From Thermodesulfovibrionia bacterium (lineage in GTDB: Bacteria; Nitrospirota; Thermodesulfovibrionia; UBA6902; BMS3Bbin08), in contig JAUXYI010000008.1 in NCBI GenBank assembly GCA_030694425.1, positions 1 to 38,914 on the forward strand: 38,914 nucleotides of DNA, written 5' to 3'. The notes beneath the pieces are model-generated. The model saw nothing but the letters and a program-made list of their open reading frames with translations, was not told where the DNA came from and did not search any database. Positions within the stretch are counted from its first letter, which is position 1. Each line of letters starts with the position of its first letter. Shown piece after piece: positions 17,631-26,554 of the stretch. The translations under genes were made by a program, and so were the position numbers.

Positions 17631-17892
17631 TTTCTGCCCCAAATCGTTTGCTGTTCTTCCTGCTCCTCTTTATATCAGCAACGATTTCATCAGCTGTCCG
17701 GTTATCGTCCCATGAGCCGGATAAAGACAGGAAATCTCTTGTGGGATTACTCTTAAACACCACCGGATTTGATAAATATTTCTCTAAAATAGAGACAACC
17801 TCTTGACTTAAAGAACGATTCTCGGATTTCGCGAGTTCTTTAAGGGAAGAATATAATCTGTCATCAATGTCACGAACTTGCAGTATAGCCAT
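17614..17892 (-). CDS. Antitoxin partner of the PIN toxin (FitA/VapB-like ribbon-helix-helix)
   Basis: The N-terminus MAILQVRDIDDRLYSSLK with ENRSLSQEVVSILEKYL is a ribbon-helix-helix DNA-binding fold of the FitA type. The C-terminal 40 residues, rich in Arg, Lys and Ser, would neutralise the toxin. ATG 17892 is preferred over an ATG 16 codons upstream because GGAGGTG lies just before it and the family begins there; this gives 92 aa. It would bind its own promoter and repress the pair. It is placed next to a broken cytochrome gene. Confidence 0.85.
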   Translation of the reverse strand: MAILQVRDIDDRLYSSLKELAKSENRSLSQEVVSILEKYLSNPVVFKSNPTRDFLSLSGSWDDNRTADEIVADIKRSRKNSKRFGAENVVFD

Positions 17893-18052
17893 AATAACAC
17901 CTCCATAAACAATTATATGTTCATATTCATGAAATGTCAATCAATTTGCATGAATATCTCGGTGCCCGGTCATTTTGCCTAACGGTGATATCCGAACTCG
18001 GGTTCGTCTATCATCCCAAATGTGGAAATCATATTCGTAAAACAAAATTCTT

Positions 18053-18081
18053 TTGACACCAATATCATTTCTATGATAAAG
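18053..18081 (+). promoter_or_regulatory. Possible sigma-70-type promoter for the formate dehydrogenase operon
   Basis: A perfect TTGACA (18053-18058) is followed after 16 bases by GATAAA (18075-18080), a weak -10 box. It sits about 100 bases before the first gene of the plus-strand cluster, and the 17893-18180 gap has no gene. Upstream (17977-18013) there is an imperfect palindrome GGTGATATCCGAACTC/GGGTTCGTCTATCATCC of unknown role. The assignment is tentative. Confidence 0.35.
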
Positions 18082-18180
18082 TTTTATCTCTAATAATTTC
18101 AAAGTATTTTTAAAAACCACTGAAGGACAGAAAGTTTTAATTTTCTGAAAATCTAATTTTAAAAACGGGATGAAGCGTCA

Positions 18181-18660
18181 ATGTTAGAGGTATCTCCAGA
18201 AATAGAAAAAACATTAGACGGAATCCTCAATAAATATATTTCTGATGAAGGAAATGTTATTTCCCTTCTTCAGGATATACAGGATGCATTTGGTTATATA
18301 CCAGAAAAAACTGTTGACTGGTTTTCCAGAAAACTTGACATCCCTGAAAGCCGTTTTTTCGGCGTTATCACATTCTATGCCCAGTTTCATTTAAAGCCGA
18401 GGGGTAAGAATCTGATTACAGCCTGCTGCGGAACAGCCTGTCATGTTAAAGGTTCAGACCGTTTAATAAGCGCTCTTTTCAGGGAACTCAATATCCCCGA
18501 AGGCGAGAATACAACAAAAGACGGGCAATTTACTGCTGAGAAGGTTGCTTGCGTTGGAGCATGCAGCATTGCGCCTGTAATTATTATAAATAAAAAGGTC
18601 TACGGTGAAATGAACATAAGTAAACTTCTCAAACACATAAAAGTCAAACATGAAGAGTGA
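18181..18660 (+). CDS. nuoE: NuoE-like [2Fe-2S] subunit of an NAD-linked formate dehydrogenase complex
   Basis: A thioredoxin-like [2Fe-2S] protein of the 24-kDa (NuoE/HndA) family, 159 aa. The cluster ligands are C82 and C87 (CCGTAC) and C124 and C128 (CVGAC), in the usual Cx4C...Cx3C pattern. The N-terminal helices (LLQDIQDAFGYIPE, FYAQFHL) are typical. It carries electrons between the flavin subunit and the catalytic subunit. Its stop overlaps the start of the NuoF-like gene by 11 bases. With fdhA downstream and no other complex I genes in the cluster, it belongs to a soluble formate dehydrogenase rather than to respiratory complex I. Confidence 0.92.
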   Translation: MLEVSPEIEKTLDGILNKYISDEGNVISLLQDIQDAFGYIPEKTVDWFSRKLDIPESRFFGVITFYAQFHLKPRGKNLITACCGTACHVKGSDRLISALFRELNIPEGENTTKDGQFTAEKVACVGACSIAPVIIINKKVYGEMNISKLLKHIKVKHEE

Positions 18661-20455
18661 TATCAAGATAAAAGTATGTATGGGCACAGGCGGCATTGCA
18701 GCCGGCGGTGCTGATGTAATGAATGCCTTTAACAAGGAACTCAAAGAAGCAGGCATTGATGCTTCTGTAGAGAAGTTCTGCTCCATGCACAAAGTGGGCT
18801 GCCGTGGTCTGTGCGCTAAGGACGTTTTGGTTGATGTAATTATTAACGGCAAAAAAACAATTTATCAATATACTAAACCCGACATGGTCTCAAAGATTGT
18901 GAATGAGCACTTAATCATGGGTGAACCGGTCGCTGAATGGGTTGCTGGTGAAGATTATTACAATTTCCATGAAAAGCAAACAAAGGTTGTGCTCTCTGAC
19001 TGCGGTAATATAGACCCCGAAGACATAAATGCCTATATAGCAGTAGGTGGTTACGAGGCACTCAAAAAGGTCCTCACATCACTCACACCTGAAGAGACCA
19101 TCGCAATTATAAAAAAATCAGGACTAAGAGGTCGTGGCGGCGCAGGGTTCCCAACGGGATTAAAATGGGAAATTTGCAGAAAAGTTGTCTCCTCAGGCGA
19201 CTCGCCAAGGCAAGAGTCTGACCAGAAGTACATAATCTGTAATGCAGATGAAGGCGACCCCGGTGCATTTATGGACAGGGCAGTGATAGAGGGAAACCCT
19301 CACTCAGTAATTGAAGGAATGATTATCGGAGCTTATGCCATAGGCGCTACAAAAGGCTATGTGTATATAAGGGCAGAATATCCCCTTGCAGTTGAAAGAC
19401 TCAGGAAAGCATTAACACAGGCGAGAGAGAAAAAACTGCTTGGTAAAAATATTCTAAACGCTGAATTAAATTTTGACATAAAGGTAAAGCTCGGGGCAGG
19501 CGCATTTGTTTGCGGAGAAGAAACTGCGTTAATTGTATCAATAGAGGGTCAACGCGGCATGCCCAGGGCAAAGCCGCCCTTTCCTGTTCACAGCGGTTTG
19601 TGGGGCAAGCCAACAGTAATAAATAATGTTGAGACGCTTGCGAATATACCTTATATCATAAGAAAAGGCGCTGATTGGTTCTCTTCATTCGGAACCGAAA
19701 AAAGCAAAGGGACAAAGGTTTTTGCTCTCACAGGAAAAGTAAAAAATACAGGTCTTATTGAAGTTCCTATGGGAATTCTGCTTAAAGAGATAATCTATGA
19801 TATCGGCGGTGGGATAGACAAAGGCAGGGCATTGAAGGCTGTTCAAACAGGGGGACCTTCCGGGGGATGCATACCTGCTGAACTCGTTGACATAAATGTG
19901 GATTATGAGTCGCTTGCTAAAGTAGGCTCTATTGTGGGTTCGGGCGGCATGGTTGTGCTGGATGAGACTGACTGCATGGTGAGCATCGCTAAATTTTTCC
20001 TGGAATTTACGCAGGCAGAATCCTGCGGTAAATGCGTTCCTTGCAGGATTGGGACAAAAAGACTTCTTGAAATACTTGATAGAATAACAAGAGGTAAAGG
20101 CAAGGATGGCGATCTTGAGCTTCTTGAAAACCTTGGAAATGACATAAAAGCGGCATCGCTCTGCGGACTGGGACAAACCGCTCCTAATCCGGTGCTCAGC
20201 ACTCTTAAATATTTTCGGCATGAATATGAAGCGCATATAAAAGATTTAAAATGTCCTGCGGGTGTATGCAACGACCTGATTGAATACAGTATTTTGGAAG
20301 AATTCTGCAAAGGATGCGGTGCGTGTATAAGGGTATGTCCTTCAGGCGCTATCACTGGCGAGAAAAAGAAACTTCATAAGATAACAACTGCTATGTGCAT
20401 AAAATGCGGAGCGTGCTTTGATGTATGCAAATTTGATGCAGTGAAGAAAGGATAA
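18650..20455 (+). CDS. nuoF: NuoF-like flavin/NAD-binding subunit with extra ferredoxin domains
   Basis: The diaphorase subunit (HndC/HymB/FdsB-like), 601 aa. The domain order is as follows. First comes an N-terminal thioredoxin-like [2Fe-2S] region (KVCMGTGG ... CRGLCAKD). Next is the FMN/NAD fold with GLRGRGGAGFPTGLKWE and GAGAFVCGEETAL. It is followed by a [4Fe-4S] site in SCGKCVPCRIGT...LCGLG. Last is a C-terminal 2x[4Fe-4S] ferredoxin (CKGCGACIRVCPSGA and CIKCGACFDVC). It passes electrons between NAD(H) and formate, possibly with ferredoxin. A short non-family loop SSGDSPRQESD (19192-19222) interrupts the usual 'CRK..DQKYIICNADEGDPGAF' and may be a small repeat-derived insertion. It is followed by an AT-rich repeat and fdhA. 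Confidence 0.92.
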   Translation: MKSDIKIKVCMGTGGIAAGGADVMNAFNKELKEAGIDASVEKFCSMHKVGCRGLCAKDVLVDVIINGKKTIYQYTKPDMVSKIVNEHLIMGEPVAEWVAGEDYYNFHEKQTKVVLSDCGNIDPEDINAYIAVGGYEALKKVLTSLTPEETIAIIKKSGLRGRGGAGFPTGLKWEICRKVVSSGDSPRQESDQKYIICNADEGDPGAFMDRAVIEGNPHSVIEGMIIGAYAIGATKGYVYIRAEYPLAVERLRKALTQAREKKLLGKNILNAELNFDIKVKLGAGAFVCGEETALIVSIEGQRGMPRAKPPFPVHSGLWGKPTVINNVETLANIPYIIRKGADWFSSFGTEKSKGTKVFALTGKVKNTGLIEVPMGILLKEIIYDIGGGIDKGRALKAVQTGGPSGGCIPAELVDINVDYESLAKVGSIVGSGGMVVLDETDCMVSIAKFFLEFTQAESCGKCVPCRIGTKRLLEILDRITRGKGKDGDLELLENLGNDIKAASLCGLGQTAPNPVLSTLKYFRHEYEAHIKDLKCPAGVCNDLIEYSILEEFCKGCGACIRVCPSGAITGEKKKLHKITTAMCIKCGACFDVCKFDAVKKG

Positions 20456-20575
20456 AAAAAAATTAAAGATTAAAAATAAAATATCAAAATTCTGGAAATA
20501 AAAAATATAATTTTTAATAAATAATCCTTAATTTTGATTTTTGCATTTTGATTTTTGATTTATAAATAATATTTG
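20456..20575. repeat. AT-rich inverted repeat between nuoF-like gene and fdhA
   Basis: AATTAAAGATTAAAAATAAAATATC on the left is balanced by a T-rich right arm (AATTTTGATTTTTGCATTTTG, TTTTTGATTT). It is the same style as the element at 5985-6040. The fdhA ribosome-binding site (GAGG) comes just after it. It adds about 120 bases inside an otherwise tight operon. Confidence 0.55.
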
Positions 20576-20587
20576 AGGTTTTAAATT

Positions 20588-23377
20588 ATGGTAAATCTTA
20601 CAATAGACGGAATCAAATTTACTGCTCCTGACGGTACATCTGTGCTTGATGCAGCCAGACGGCATGGCATCTCTATACCGACATTATGCCACCATCCAAA
20701 GCTTACGCCATACGGCGGATGCAGACTCTGCATAGTTGAGATTAAAGGAATCCCCAGACCTGTAACAGCGTGTACTACGCCTGTAACCGAGGGAATGGAG
20801 GTTACCACAATAAATCCCTATTTAGAAAAATTAAGAAGAACCACCCTTGAGCTTATTTTATCAGACCATCCTAATGACTGCATGGTTTGTGAGAAAGCAG
20901 GAGACTGCACCTTGCAGGAGCTTGCATATTTTTATGGTCTGAGAGAAAACAGATTTCTTGGAGAAAGGCGGATTTATACAAAAAAGGATGGAAATCCATT
21001 AATTGAAAGGGATATGGAAAAATGCATACTCTGCAATAAATGCGTGAGGGTATGCAATGAGATCCAGGGAGTAACTGCTATTGATATTGCATATAGAGGT
21101 TTTAAATCTAAAGTATGTCCGCCCTATGAGCGCGATTTAGACTGCGAATTCTGCGGCCAGTGTATAAGGGTTTGTCCGACCGGAGCGCTGACAGGGAAGA
21201 TGTGGACTCTTAAAGGCAGGCAAAAAGATATTAAAGAGATTGACACTATCTGCCCTTACTGTGGATGTGGATGTAATCTCACTCTTAACATAAGGAAAAA
21301 CGAAATAGTCAGAGTAACCTCAAGAGAGGATACTATAAATGAAGGTTGGCTGTGTGCTAAAGGAACTTTTGGATATACCTTTGTCAATAACCCCGCCAGA
21401 TTAACAAAGCCCCTTATAAGAATAGCACCAAAAAACAGTAACGAGTTACGAGTTACGAGTTACGAGTTAAAAAACAAAAAAGATTCCGAAGACTTGTCAC
21501 TCATCACTCGTCACTCGTCACTTGAAAAGTCACTCGTCACTCGTCACTCGTCACTTTTCAGGGAAGCAACATGGGATGAGGTGTTTGACCTCATAGCAAA
21601 AAAATTTACAAAAATAAAAGAACAATACGGCCCTGATTCCATCGGCAGTCTATCTTCCGCAAGATGCACGAATGAAGAGAATTATCTTTTCCAGAAATTC
21701 ATGAGGGCAGTAATAGGAACAAATAATGTAGACCACTGCGCCCGTTTTTGACACAGCGCAACCGTGGCCGGTCTGGCCGCAGTGTTCGGCTCAGGCGCAA
21801 TGACAAATTCAATACCCGAGATAGAAAACAATGACGTCCTTTTTGTAATAGGCTCTAATACCACCGAAACACATCCGATTATCGGCATCAGGATGAAAAA
21901 GGCAGTTAGAAAAGGCGCTAAACTCATTGTCGCAGACCCGAGGAAAATAAATTTAGTCAGATTCGCAGACTCATGGATGCAGCAAAAACCAGGCACAGAT
22001 GTGGTACTGCTCAATGCAATGATGCATGTACTGCTCAAAAATAATCTCATTGACAGAGTATTTATTCTCATAAGAACCGAAGGGTTTGAATCTTTCAAAG
22101 AGGGTCTTGAAAAATACACGCCTGAATACGCCGAGAAAATTACAGGCGTACCCAAACAGGATATAATTAAAGCCGCATTGTTATATGGCAATGCCGAGAG
22201 ACCTGCTATTTATTACACCATGGGCATTACCCAGCACTCGCACGGCACAGACAACGTCTATGCCATAGCAAACCTCGCACTAATGACAGGCAACCTTGGA
22301 ATGGAAAGCACAGGCGTTAATCCGCTCAGAGGACAAAACAATGTTCAGGGCTCTACAGACATGGGCTGCATACCTGACCAGTACCCGGGTTATCAGAAAG
22401 TCAATTTATCAGCAATAAAGTCAAAATTTGAAAAGGCATGGGGAGTAAAACTTTCAAACAAAGTCGGCCTAACTGCCATGGAGATGATGGGCGCAGCTAT
22501 TGAAGGCAAAATGAAAGCAATGTATATAATGGGAGAAAATCCTGTGCTCAGCGACCCTGACATGAACCATACACTTAAGGCGCTTAATAAACTGGATTTC
22601 CTTGTTGTTCAGGATTTATTCCTGACAGAAACAGCAGAGCTCGCCGATGTAGTGCTGCCTGCTGCATCTTTTGCAGAAAAAGACGGCACATTCACCAATA
22701 CCGAAAGAAGGATACAGAGAGTAAGAAAGGCATTAAATCCTCCCGGAGAGGCGAAAGAAGATTCAGTGATAATCAGGGAATTAAGTGAAAAACTTGGTTA
22801 TCCAATGAAATATAATTTTATAGAAGAGGTGTTTCAGGAAATCGGAAGTCTCTGGCAGGCAGTAGCAGGGGTAACATACGGCAGAATAGACAAGTGGGGA
22901 GTCCAGTGGCCATGCCCTACCCTTGACCACCCGGGCACTCCATATCTTTTCAAAGGAGGATTTCCAAGAGGAAAAGCTGCGTTTACTGTGGTAGAATACA
23001 AACCATCCAAGGAACTGCCTGACGAAGAATATCCATTTGTTCTTTCAACAGGAAGACACCTGTTCCTTTATCATACAGGAACAATGATAAGAAAAGGGGA
23101 TGCCCTGAGTAAAGTTCTTCCGGAAGCCTATGTTGAGCTAAGCCCTGATGATGCTAATCAGTTAGGTGTAAGTAACAGCCAAAAAGTAAGGGTATCTTCA
23201 AGAAGGGGTTCAATAGAAGTAAAAATACAGGTGTCCAAAAGGGTCGGGAAAGGCATGGTTTTCATACCATTTCATTATAAAGAGGCAGCAGCAAATATGC
23301 TTACAAACACTGCCCTTGATCCGATTGCCAAAATTCCTGAATTAAAAGTATGTGCAGTGAAAATAGAAAAAATATAA
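20588..23377 (+). CDS. fdhA: Selenocysteine-containing formate dehydrogenase catalytic subunit (molybdopterin)
   Basis: One gene of 929 residues read through an in-frame TGA at 21749-21751 (residue 388). The sequence before it, NNVDHCARF, and after it, HSATVAGLA, are the formate-dehydrogenase active site, where Sec or Cys binds the Mo/W; here it is Sec. Domains: N-terminal [2Fe-2S] (C-H-H ... CRLC), His-Cys [4Fe-4S] (HPNDCMVCEKAGDC), 2x[4Fe-4S] ferredoxin (CILCNKCVRVC, CEFCGQCIRVC), [4Fe-4S] Mopterin domain (CPYCGCGC), catalytic domains, and the C-terminal molydopterin-binding domain. It oxidises formate or reduces CO2, with electrons via the NuoE/F-like proteins. A 45-residue linker before REATWDEV (21424-21560) is repeat-derived and in frame. 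Expression requires SelA, SelB, SelC and SelD, none of which is in this window. Confidence 0.93.
21438..21555. repeat. Two-part GAGTTACGAGTTACGA / CACTCGTCACTC repeat inside fdhA
   Basis: Tandem TAACGAGTTACGAGTTACGA units are followed, after a spacer, by CACTCGTCACTCGTCACTTG units. They are translated as NELRVTSYEL and ITRHSSLEKSLVTRHSSL in the linker before the Mopterin fold. The same words occur in the P-ATPase at 7671-7752. Confidence 0.85.
21749..21790 (+). promoter_or_regulatory. Bacterial SECIS-like hairpin directing selenocysteine insertion at UGA
   Basis: Directly after the TGA, a 6-bp stem (21764-21769 with 21775-21780: GTGGCC/GGCCGC, one G-T pair) closes a GGTCT loop at 21770-21774. 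The 18-base spacing from TGA to the loop and the GGUCU loop match the E. coli fdhF SECIS as I remember it. It would be the SelB binding site. Confidence 0.85.
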
Positions 23378-23383
23378 AATTAT

Positions 23384-23500
23384 TAACAAAGGCACAAAGT
23401 GGCAAAGGCACAAAGAAGGACAAAAACTCTGTGCCTGTTGCCTTTTCTTTAATTTTGCATTTTAAATTTTAATTTTTAAATTATTATTAAGGAAACGGGG
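23384..23500. repeat. GGCACAAAG-type repeat between fdhA and the cNMP gene
   Basis: Tandem units AAAGGCACAAAGTGGCAAAGG face an inverted copy CTCTGTGCCTGTTGCC. An AT-rich tract follows (TTTAATTTTGCATTTTAAAT). This 128-base gap contains no gene; the ribosome-binding site of the next gene lies at its end. Confidence 0.5.
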
Positions 23501-23505
23501 GCAAT

Positions 23506-23964
23506 ATGACCAAGATAACAAGTTTACTAAAAAAACAGGTTCTTCTTGAAGACCTGGAGAAAACAGACCTGGAGAAAGTAGCAAAAATAGTTAAAAACCT
23601 GTCCTTTAAAAAAGGAGAATATCTTTTCAGGGAAAAAGAAGATACAAAAGGGCTTTATCTTATTAATTCAGGTAAAGTAGAGATTTCAAAAGTAACCCCT
23701 GACGGCTGGAAACAGACACTTGCGGTTTTGCGCAGCGGACATTTTTTAGGAGAACTCTCAATCATCGAGAAAAGGCTGCATGAAGCAACCGCCATTGCAT
23801 TAGAAAATACCGATGTTTTTTTAATTGAAAAGAAGGATTTTGAAAAAATGGAAAAACAGGACACTGCGGTGACCTCAAAGATAATGAAAAAACTTGTTCT
23901 GGTAATGAGCAAGAATCTGAGGCGCATGAATGAAAAGTTCCTGAATTCATTAATCAGCTACTGA
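23506..23964 (+). CDS. Cyclic-nucleotide-binding domain protein (Crp-like sensor without HTH)
   Basis: A 152-aa protein consisting essentially of a cAMP-receptor-type beta-roll: KKGEYLFREKEDTKGLYLINSGKVEIS, then the phosphate-binding-cassette-like GHFLGELSIIEKRLHEATAIA. No helix-turn-helix follows, unlike Crp/Fnr regulators; the C-terminal helix (VMSKNLRRMNEKF) may dimerise. It probably senses a nucleotide or other small ligand and regulates a partner protein. It sits between fdhA and fhs, so a role in C1 metabolism is possible but is inference. Confidence 0.8.
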   Translation: MTKITSLLKKQVLLEDLEKTDLEKVAKIVKNLSFKKGEYLFREKEDTKGLYLINSGKVEISKVTPDGWKQTLAVLRSGHFLGELSIIEKRLHEATAIALENTDVFLIEKKDFEKMEKQDTAVTSKIMKKLVLVMSKNLRRMNEKFLNSLISY

Positions 23965-23969
23965 AGGCA

Positions 23970-24039
23970 GTGAATAGTGAATAGTGAACAGTGAATAGTG
24001 ACAGTCACTGACACTAACAACTGACACTGAACACTAACA
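23970..24039. repeat. Tandem AGTGAATAGTGAA repeat upstream of fhs
   Basis: AGTGAATAGTGAATAGTGAA-type units are followed by inverted CACTGACACTAACAACTGAC units, occupying most of the gap before fhs. The structure resembles the two-part tandem repeats inside fdhA and the P-ATPase but with another unit sequence. Confidence 0.6.
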
Positions 24040-24057
24040 TAAAAGGAGGATTTAACT

Positions 24058-25821
24058 ATGCCGCTTGACCCTACAAAACATGCAGACTGGGAAATTGCCG
24101 AAGCTGCAGAAGCACACATGAAGACAGTTTATGAATTAGGGGAACAATTGGGCCTGGACAAAAAAGAGCTCCTTCCCCACGGACACTATGTCGCAAAGCT
24201 GGATTTTAATAGCATCCTCAAACGTCTCAGCAGTAGACCTGACGGAAAGTATATTGATGTTACTGCTATCACCCCCACTCCTTTAGGAGAGGGGAAATCT
24301 ACAACTACTATGGGCTTAACTCAAGGGCTTGGCAAACGGGGGAAAAAAGTTATAGCAGCTATCCGTCAACCCTCTGGCGGGCCCACAATGAATATTAAGG
24401 GCTCTGCTGCAGGCGGCGGGCTGTCGCAATGCATTCCTTTAACGCCTTTTTCTCTTGGACTTACCGGAGATATCAATGCAATTATGAATGCACATAATCT
24501 GGCAATGGTCGCTCTTACTTCACGCATACAGCACGAGTTCAATTACAATGACGACCAGCTTGCAAAACGCAAATTAAAGAGACTTAACATTGACCCGCGC
24601 AACGTTGAGATGAAATGGATAATGGATTTCTGCGCTCAGGCGTTGAGGGATATAGTCATAGGACTCGGCGGCAAAAATGACGGCTTTATGATGAATTCCG
24701 GATTCGCAATAGCGGTTTCATCAGAAGTCATGGCTATTCTTGCCGTTGCAAAAGACCTTAAGGACATGAGAGAGAGAATGGGCCGGATCGTTGTCGCTTA
24801 TGACAAGAGCGGAAAACCTGTTACAACAGAAGACCTCAACGTGGCAGGCGCAATGACCGCATGGATGGTTGAGGCATTAAATCCCAACCTCATGCAAACG
24901 ATCGAGGGACAGCCTGTACTGGTACATGCAGGACCTTTTGCCAATATCGCGATCGGACAGTCCTCCATCATTGCAGACAGGATTGGACTCAAGCTTGCTG
25001 ACTATAATGTAACCGAGTCAGGGTTTGCTGCTGATATCGGATTTGAAAAATTCTGGAATTTGAAGTGCAGATTCTCAGGGCTTAAACCAAATGCAGCGGT
25101 TCTTGTTGCAACGATACGGGCATTAAAATGCCACGGCGGAGCTCCGATTCCTGTACCCGGAAGACCGATACCTGAAGAATACAAAGGTGAAAATGTAGGA
25201 TGGGTGGAAAAAGGCTGCGAGAATCTCATTCATCATGTTAATACGATTAAGAAAGCCGGAATCAATCCTGTTGTTTGCATCAACGCTTTTTACACGGATA
25301 CCGACAACGAAATTAAAGCAGTTCGCAGACTCGCAGAAGCATCAGGCGCAAGGGTTGCCCTGTCCAAACACTGGCAGTTTGGCGGCGATGGCGCATTGGA
25401 ACTTGCAGACGCGGTTGTTGACGCATGCAATGAGCCGAATGACTTCAAATTGCTGTATGAACTTTCTACGCCATTGCGCAAACGCATCGAACTGATTGCA
25501 AAAGAAGTCTATGGAGCTGACGGCGTTGAATATACTCCTGATGCCCTTGCAAAGGCAAAGAGAATGGAGGAAGACCCTGAGACCTCAAAACTCGGAACAT
25601 GCATGGTAAAGACACATTTGAGCCTTACGGATAATCCAAATATAAAAGGTGTCCCTAAAGGATGGAAGCTCCTTATCCGTGATATACTGACATATAAAGG
25701 AGCAGGTTTTGTCGTTCCTGTTGCAGGCGCCATTAAATTGATGCCCGGCACAGCCTCAGACCCGGCTTACCGGCGTGTTGATGTGGATGTTAATACAGGC
25801 AAGGTTAAGGGTTTATTTTAA
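24058..25821 (+). CDS. fhs: Formate-tetrahydrofolate ligase (formyl-THF synthetase)
   Basis: ATP-dependent joining of formate to THF, giving 10-formyl-THF: the second step of the Wood-Ljungdahl methyl branch after formate dehydrogenase. The nucleotide loop TPLGEGKST is at about residues 74-82, and the glycine-rich [19 protein letters not shown] and LTGDINAI segments are typical. The length of 587 aa is slightly longer than the roughly 556 usual because of a longer N-terminus. A strong AAAAGGAGG precedes ATG 24058. Its location behind formate dehydrogenase argues for formate-dependent C1 entry, although the enzyme is also used for serine and purine C1 supply. Confidence 0.96.
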   Translation: MPLDPTKHADWEIAEAAEAHMKTVYELGEQLGLDKKELLPHGHYVAKLDFNSILKRLSSRPDGKYIDVTAITPTPLGEGKSTTTMGLTQGLGKRGKKVIAAIRQPSGGPTMNIKGSAAGGGLSQCIPLTPFSLGLTGDINAIMNAHNLAMVALTSRIQHEFNYNDDQLAKRKLKRLNIDPRNVEMKWIMDFCAQALRDIVIGLGGKNDGFMMNSGFAIAVSSEVMAILAVAKDLKDMRERMGRIVVAYDKSGKPVTTEDLNVAGAMTAWMVEALNPNLMQTIEGQPVLVHAGPFANIAIGQSSIIADRIGLKLADYNVTESGFAADIGFEKFWNLKCRFSGLKPNAAVLVATIRALKCHGGAPIPVPGRPIPEEYKGENVGWVEKGCENLIHHVNTIKKAGINPVVCINAFYTDTDNEIKAVRRLAEASGARVALSKHWQFGGDGALELADAVVDACNEPNDFKLLYELSTPLRKRIELIAKEVYGADGVEYTPDALAKAKRMEEDPETSKLGTCMVKTHLSLTDNPNIKGVPKGWKLLIRDILTYKGAGFVVPVAGAIKLMPGTASDPAYRRVDVDVNTGKVKGLF

Positions 25822-25831
25822 ATTAAAAACA

Positions 25832-25919
25832 GATAGCCCCTGTATGGTACAAATAGTTTAAGCAGTTTAAATAGTTCAAACGGTTTAAACGGTTTGAACT
25901 ACTTATGGCAGGGGCTATC
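25832..25919. repeat. Nested palindrome after fhs, possible terminator
   Basis: An outer stem GATAGCCCCTG (25832-25842) / CAGGGGCTATC (25909-25919) encloses an inner stem TAGTTCAAAC (25872-25881) / GTTTGAACTA (25892-25901). T-rich sequence follows some 15 bases later. It could be a terminator or a dispersed hairpin element; it is the only such element next to fhs. Confidence 0.6.
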
Positions 25920-26009
25920 AAGATTTAAAAGTTTTTTATTAAGATTTTCAAACTCGAACAGTTAATTTAACACTTTTCTTATTGTTTTTTAAAAGGAGCG
26001 GTCTTCTTG

Positions 26010-26549
26010 ATGGTCGGTAATCTCCCTAATATTTTAACAATTGCAAGGATATTACTTTTGCCATTTTTTGCTGCCTCTCTTATTTACGGCAACTATCAAT
26101 ATGCCCTGATACTATTTTTAGCAGCAGCAATCACTGACATTCTTGACGGACTCATTGCAAGAATAAAAAAACAAACAACAGATTTAGGAAGTATACTTGA
26201 CCCGGTAGCAGACAAATTTCTCATGATAACATCATTTATAGTTATGAGTGTTTATGGATGGATTCCGAAATGGTTGACCATTACTGTAATAAGCAGGGAT
26301 TTAATAGTGGTAACAGGCTGGTTAATTCTTTACTTTGTTACGCATAATAAAAAAGTTGAGCCGAGCATTTTAGGAAAAGCGGCAAATTTTTTTCAATTTT
26401 GTTTAATTGGACTAATTCTTATTTCTATTAATACAAAAAATGCTTCTTTTGTTCCGAGAAGTTATTTAATCGCAGTTGCTGCTCTCACTGCGGCATCAGG
26501 TGTACTTTATATTTATAAAGGTCTGAAAATAGCCAATGTTTCGGTATAA
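26010..26549 (+). CDS. pgsA: CDP-alcohol phosphatidyltransferase, PgsA-like
   Basis: A membrane enzyme of phospholipid synthesis, most likely CDP-diacylglycerol + glycerol-3-phosphate -> phosphatidylglycerophosphate. The signature D-x2-D-G-x2-A-R-x8-G-x3-D-x3-D is complete (DILDGLIARIKKQ...GSILDPVADK). Four to five hydrophobic segments surround it. The 179-aa length fits. ATG 26010 is used; a TTG one codon earlier is also possible, with AAAAGGAGCG about 8-11 bases upstream of the two starts. The exact alcohol (glycerol phosphate versus inositol or serine) cannot be told from this. It runs six bases before the DUF512 gene and is likely co-transcribed. Confidence 0.87.
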   Translation: MVGNLPNILTIARILLLPFFAASLIYGNYQYALILFLAAAITDILDGLIARIKKQTTDLGSILDPVADKFLMITSFIVMSVYGWIPKWLTITVISRDLIVVTGWLILYFVTHNKKVEPSILGKAANFFQFCLIGLILISINTKNASFVPRSYLIAVAALTAASGVLYIYKGLKIANVSV

Positions 26550-26554
26550 AAACT

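Noticed and set aside
21764-23377. A separate 537-aa molybdopterin oxidoreductase starting at GTG 21764
   Set aside because: It is in phase with the upstream frame and lacks its own start context; the TGA is the selenocysteine codon of one gene.
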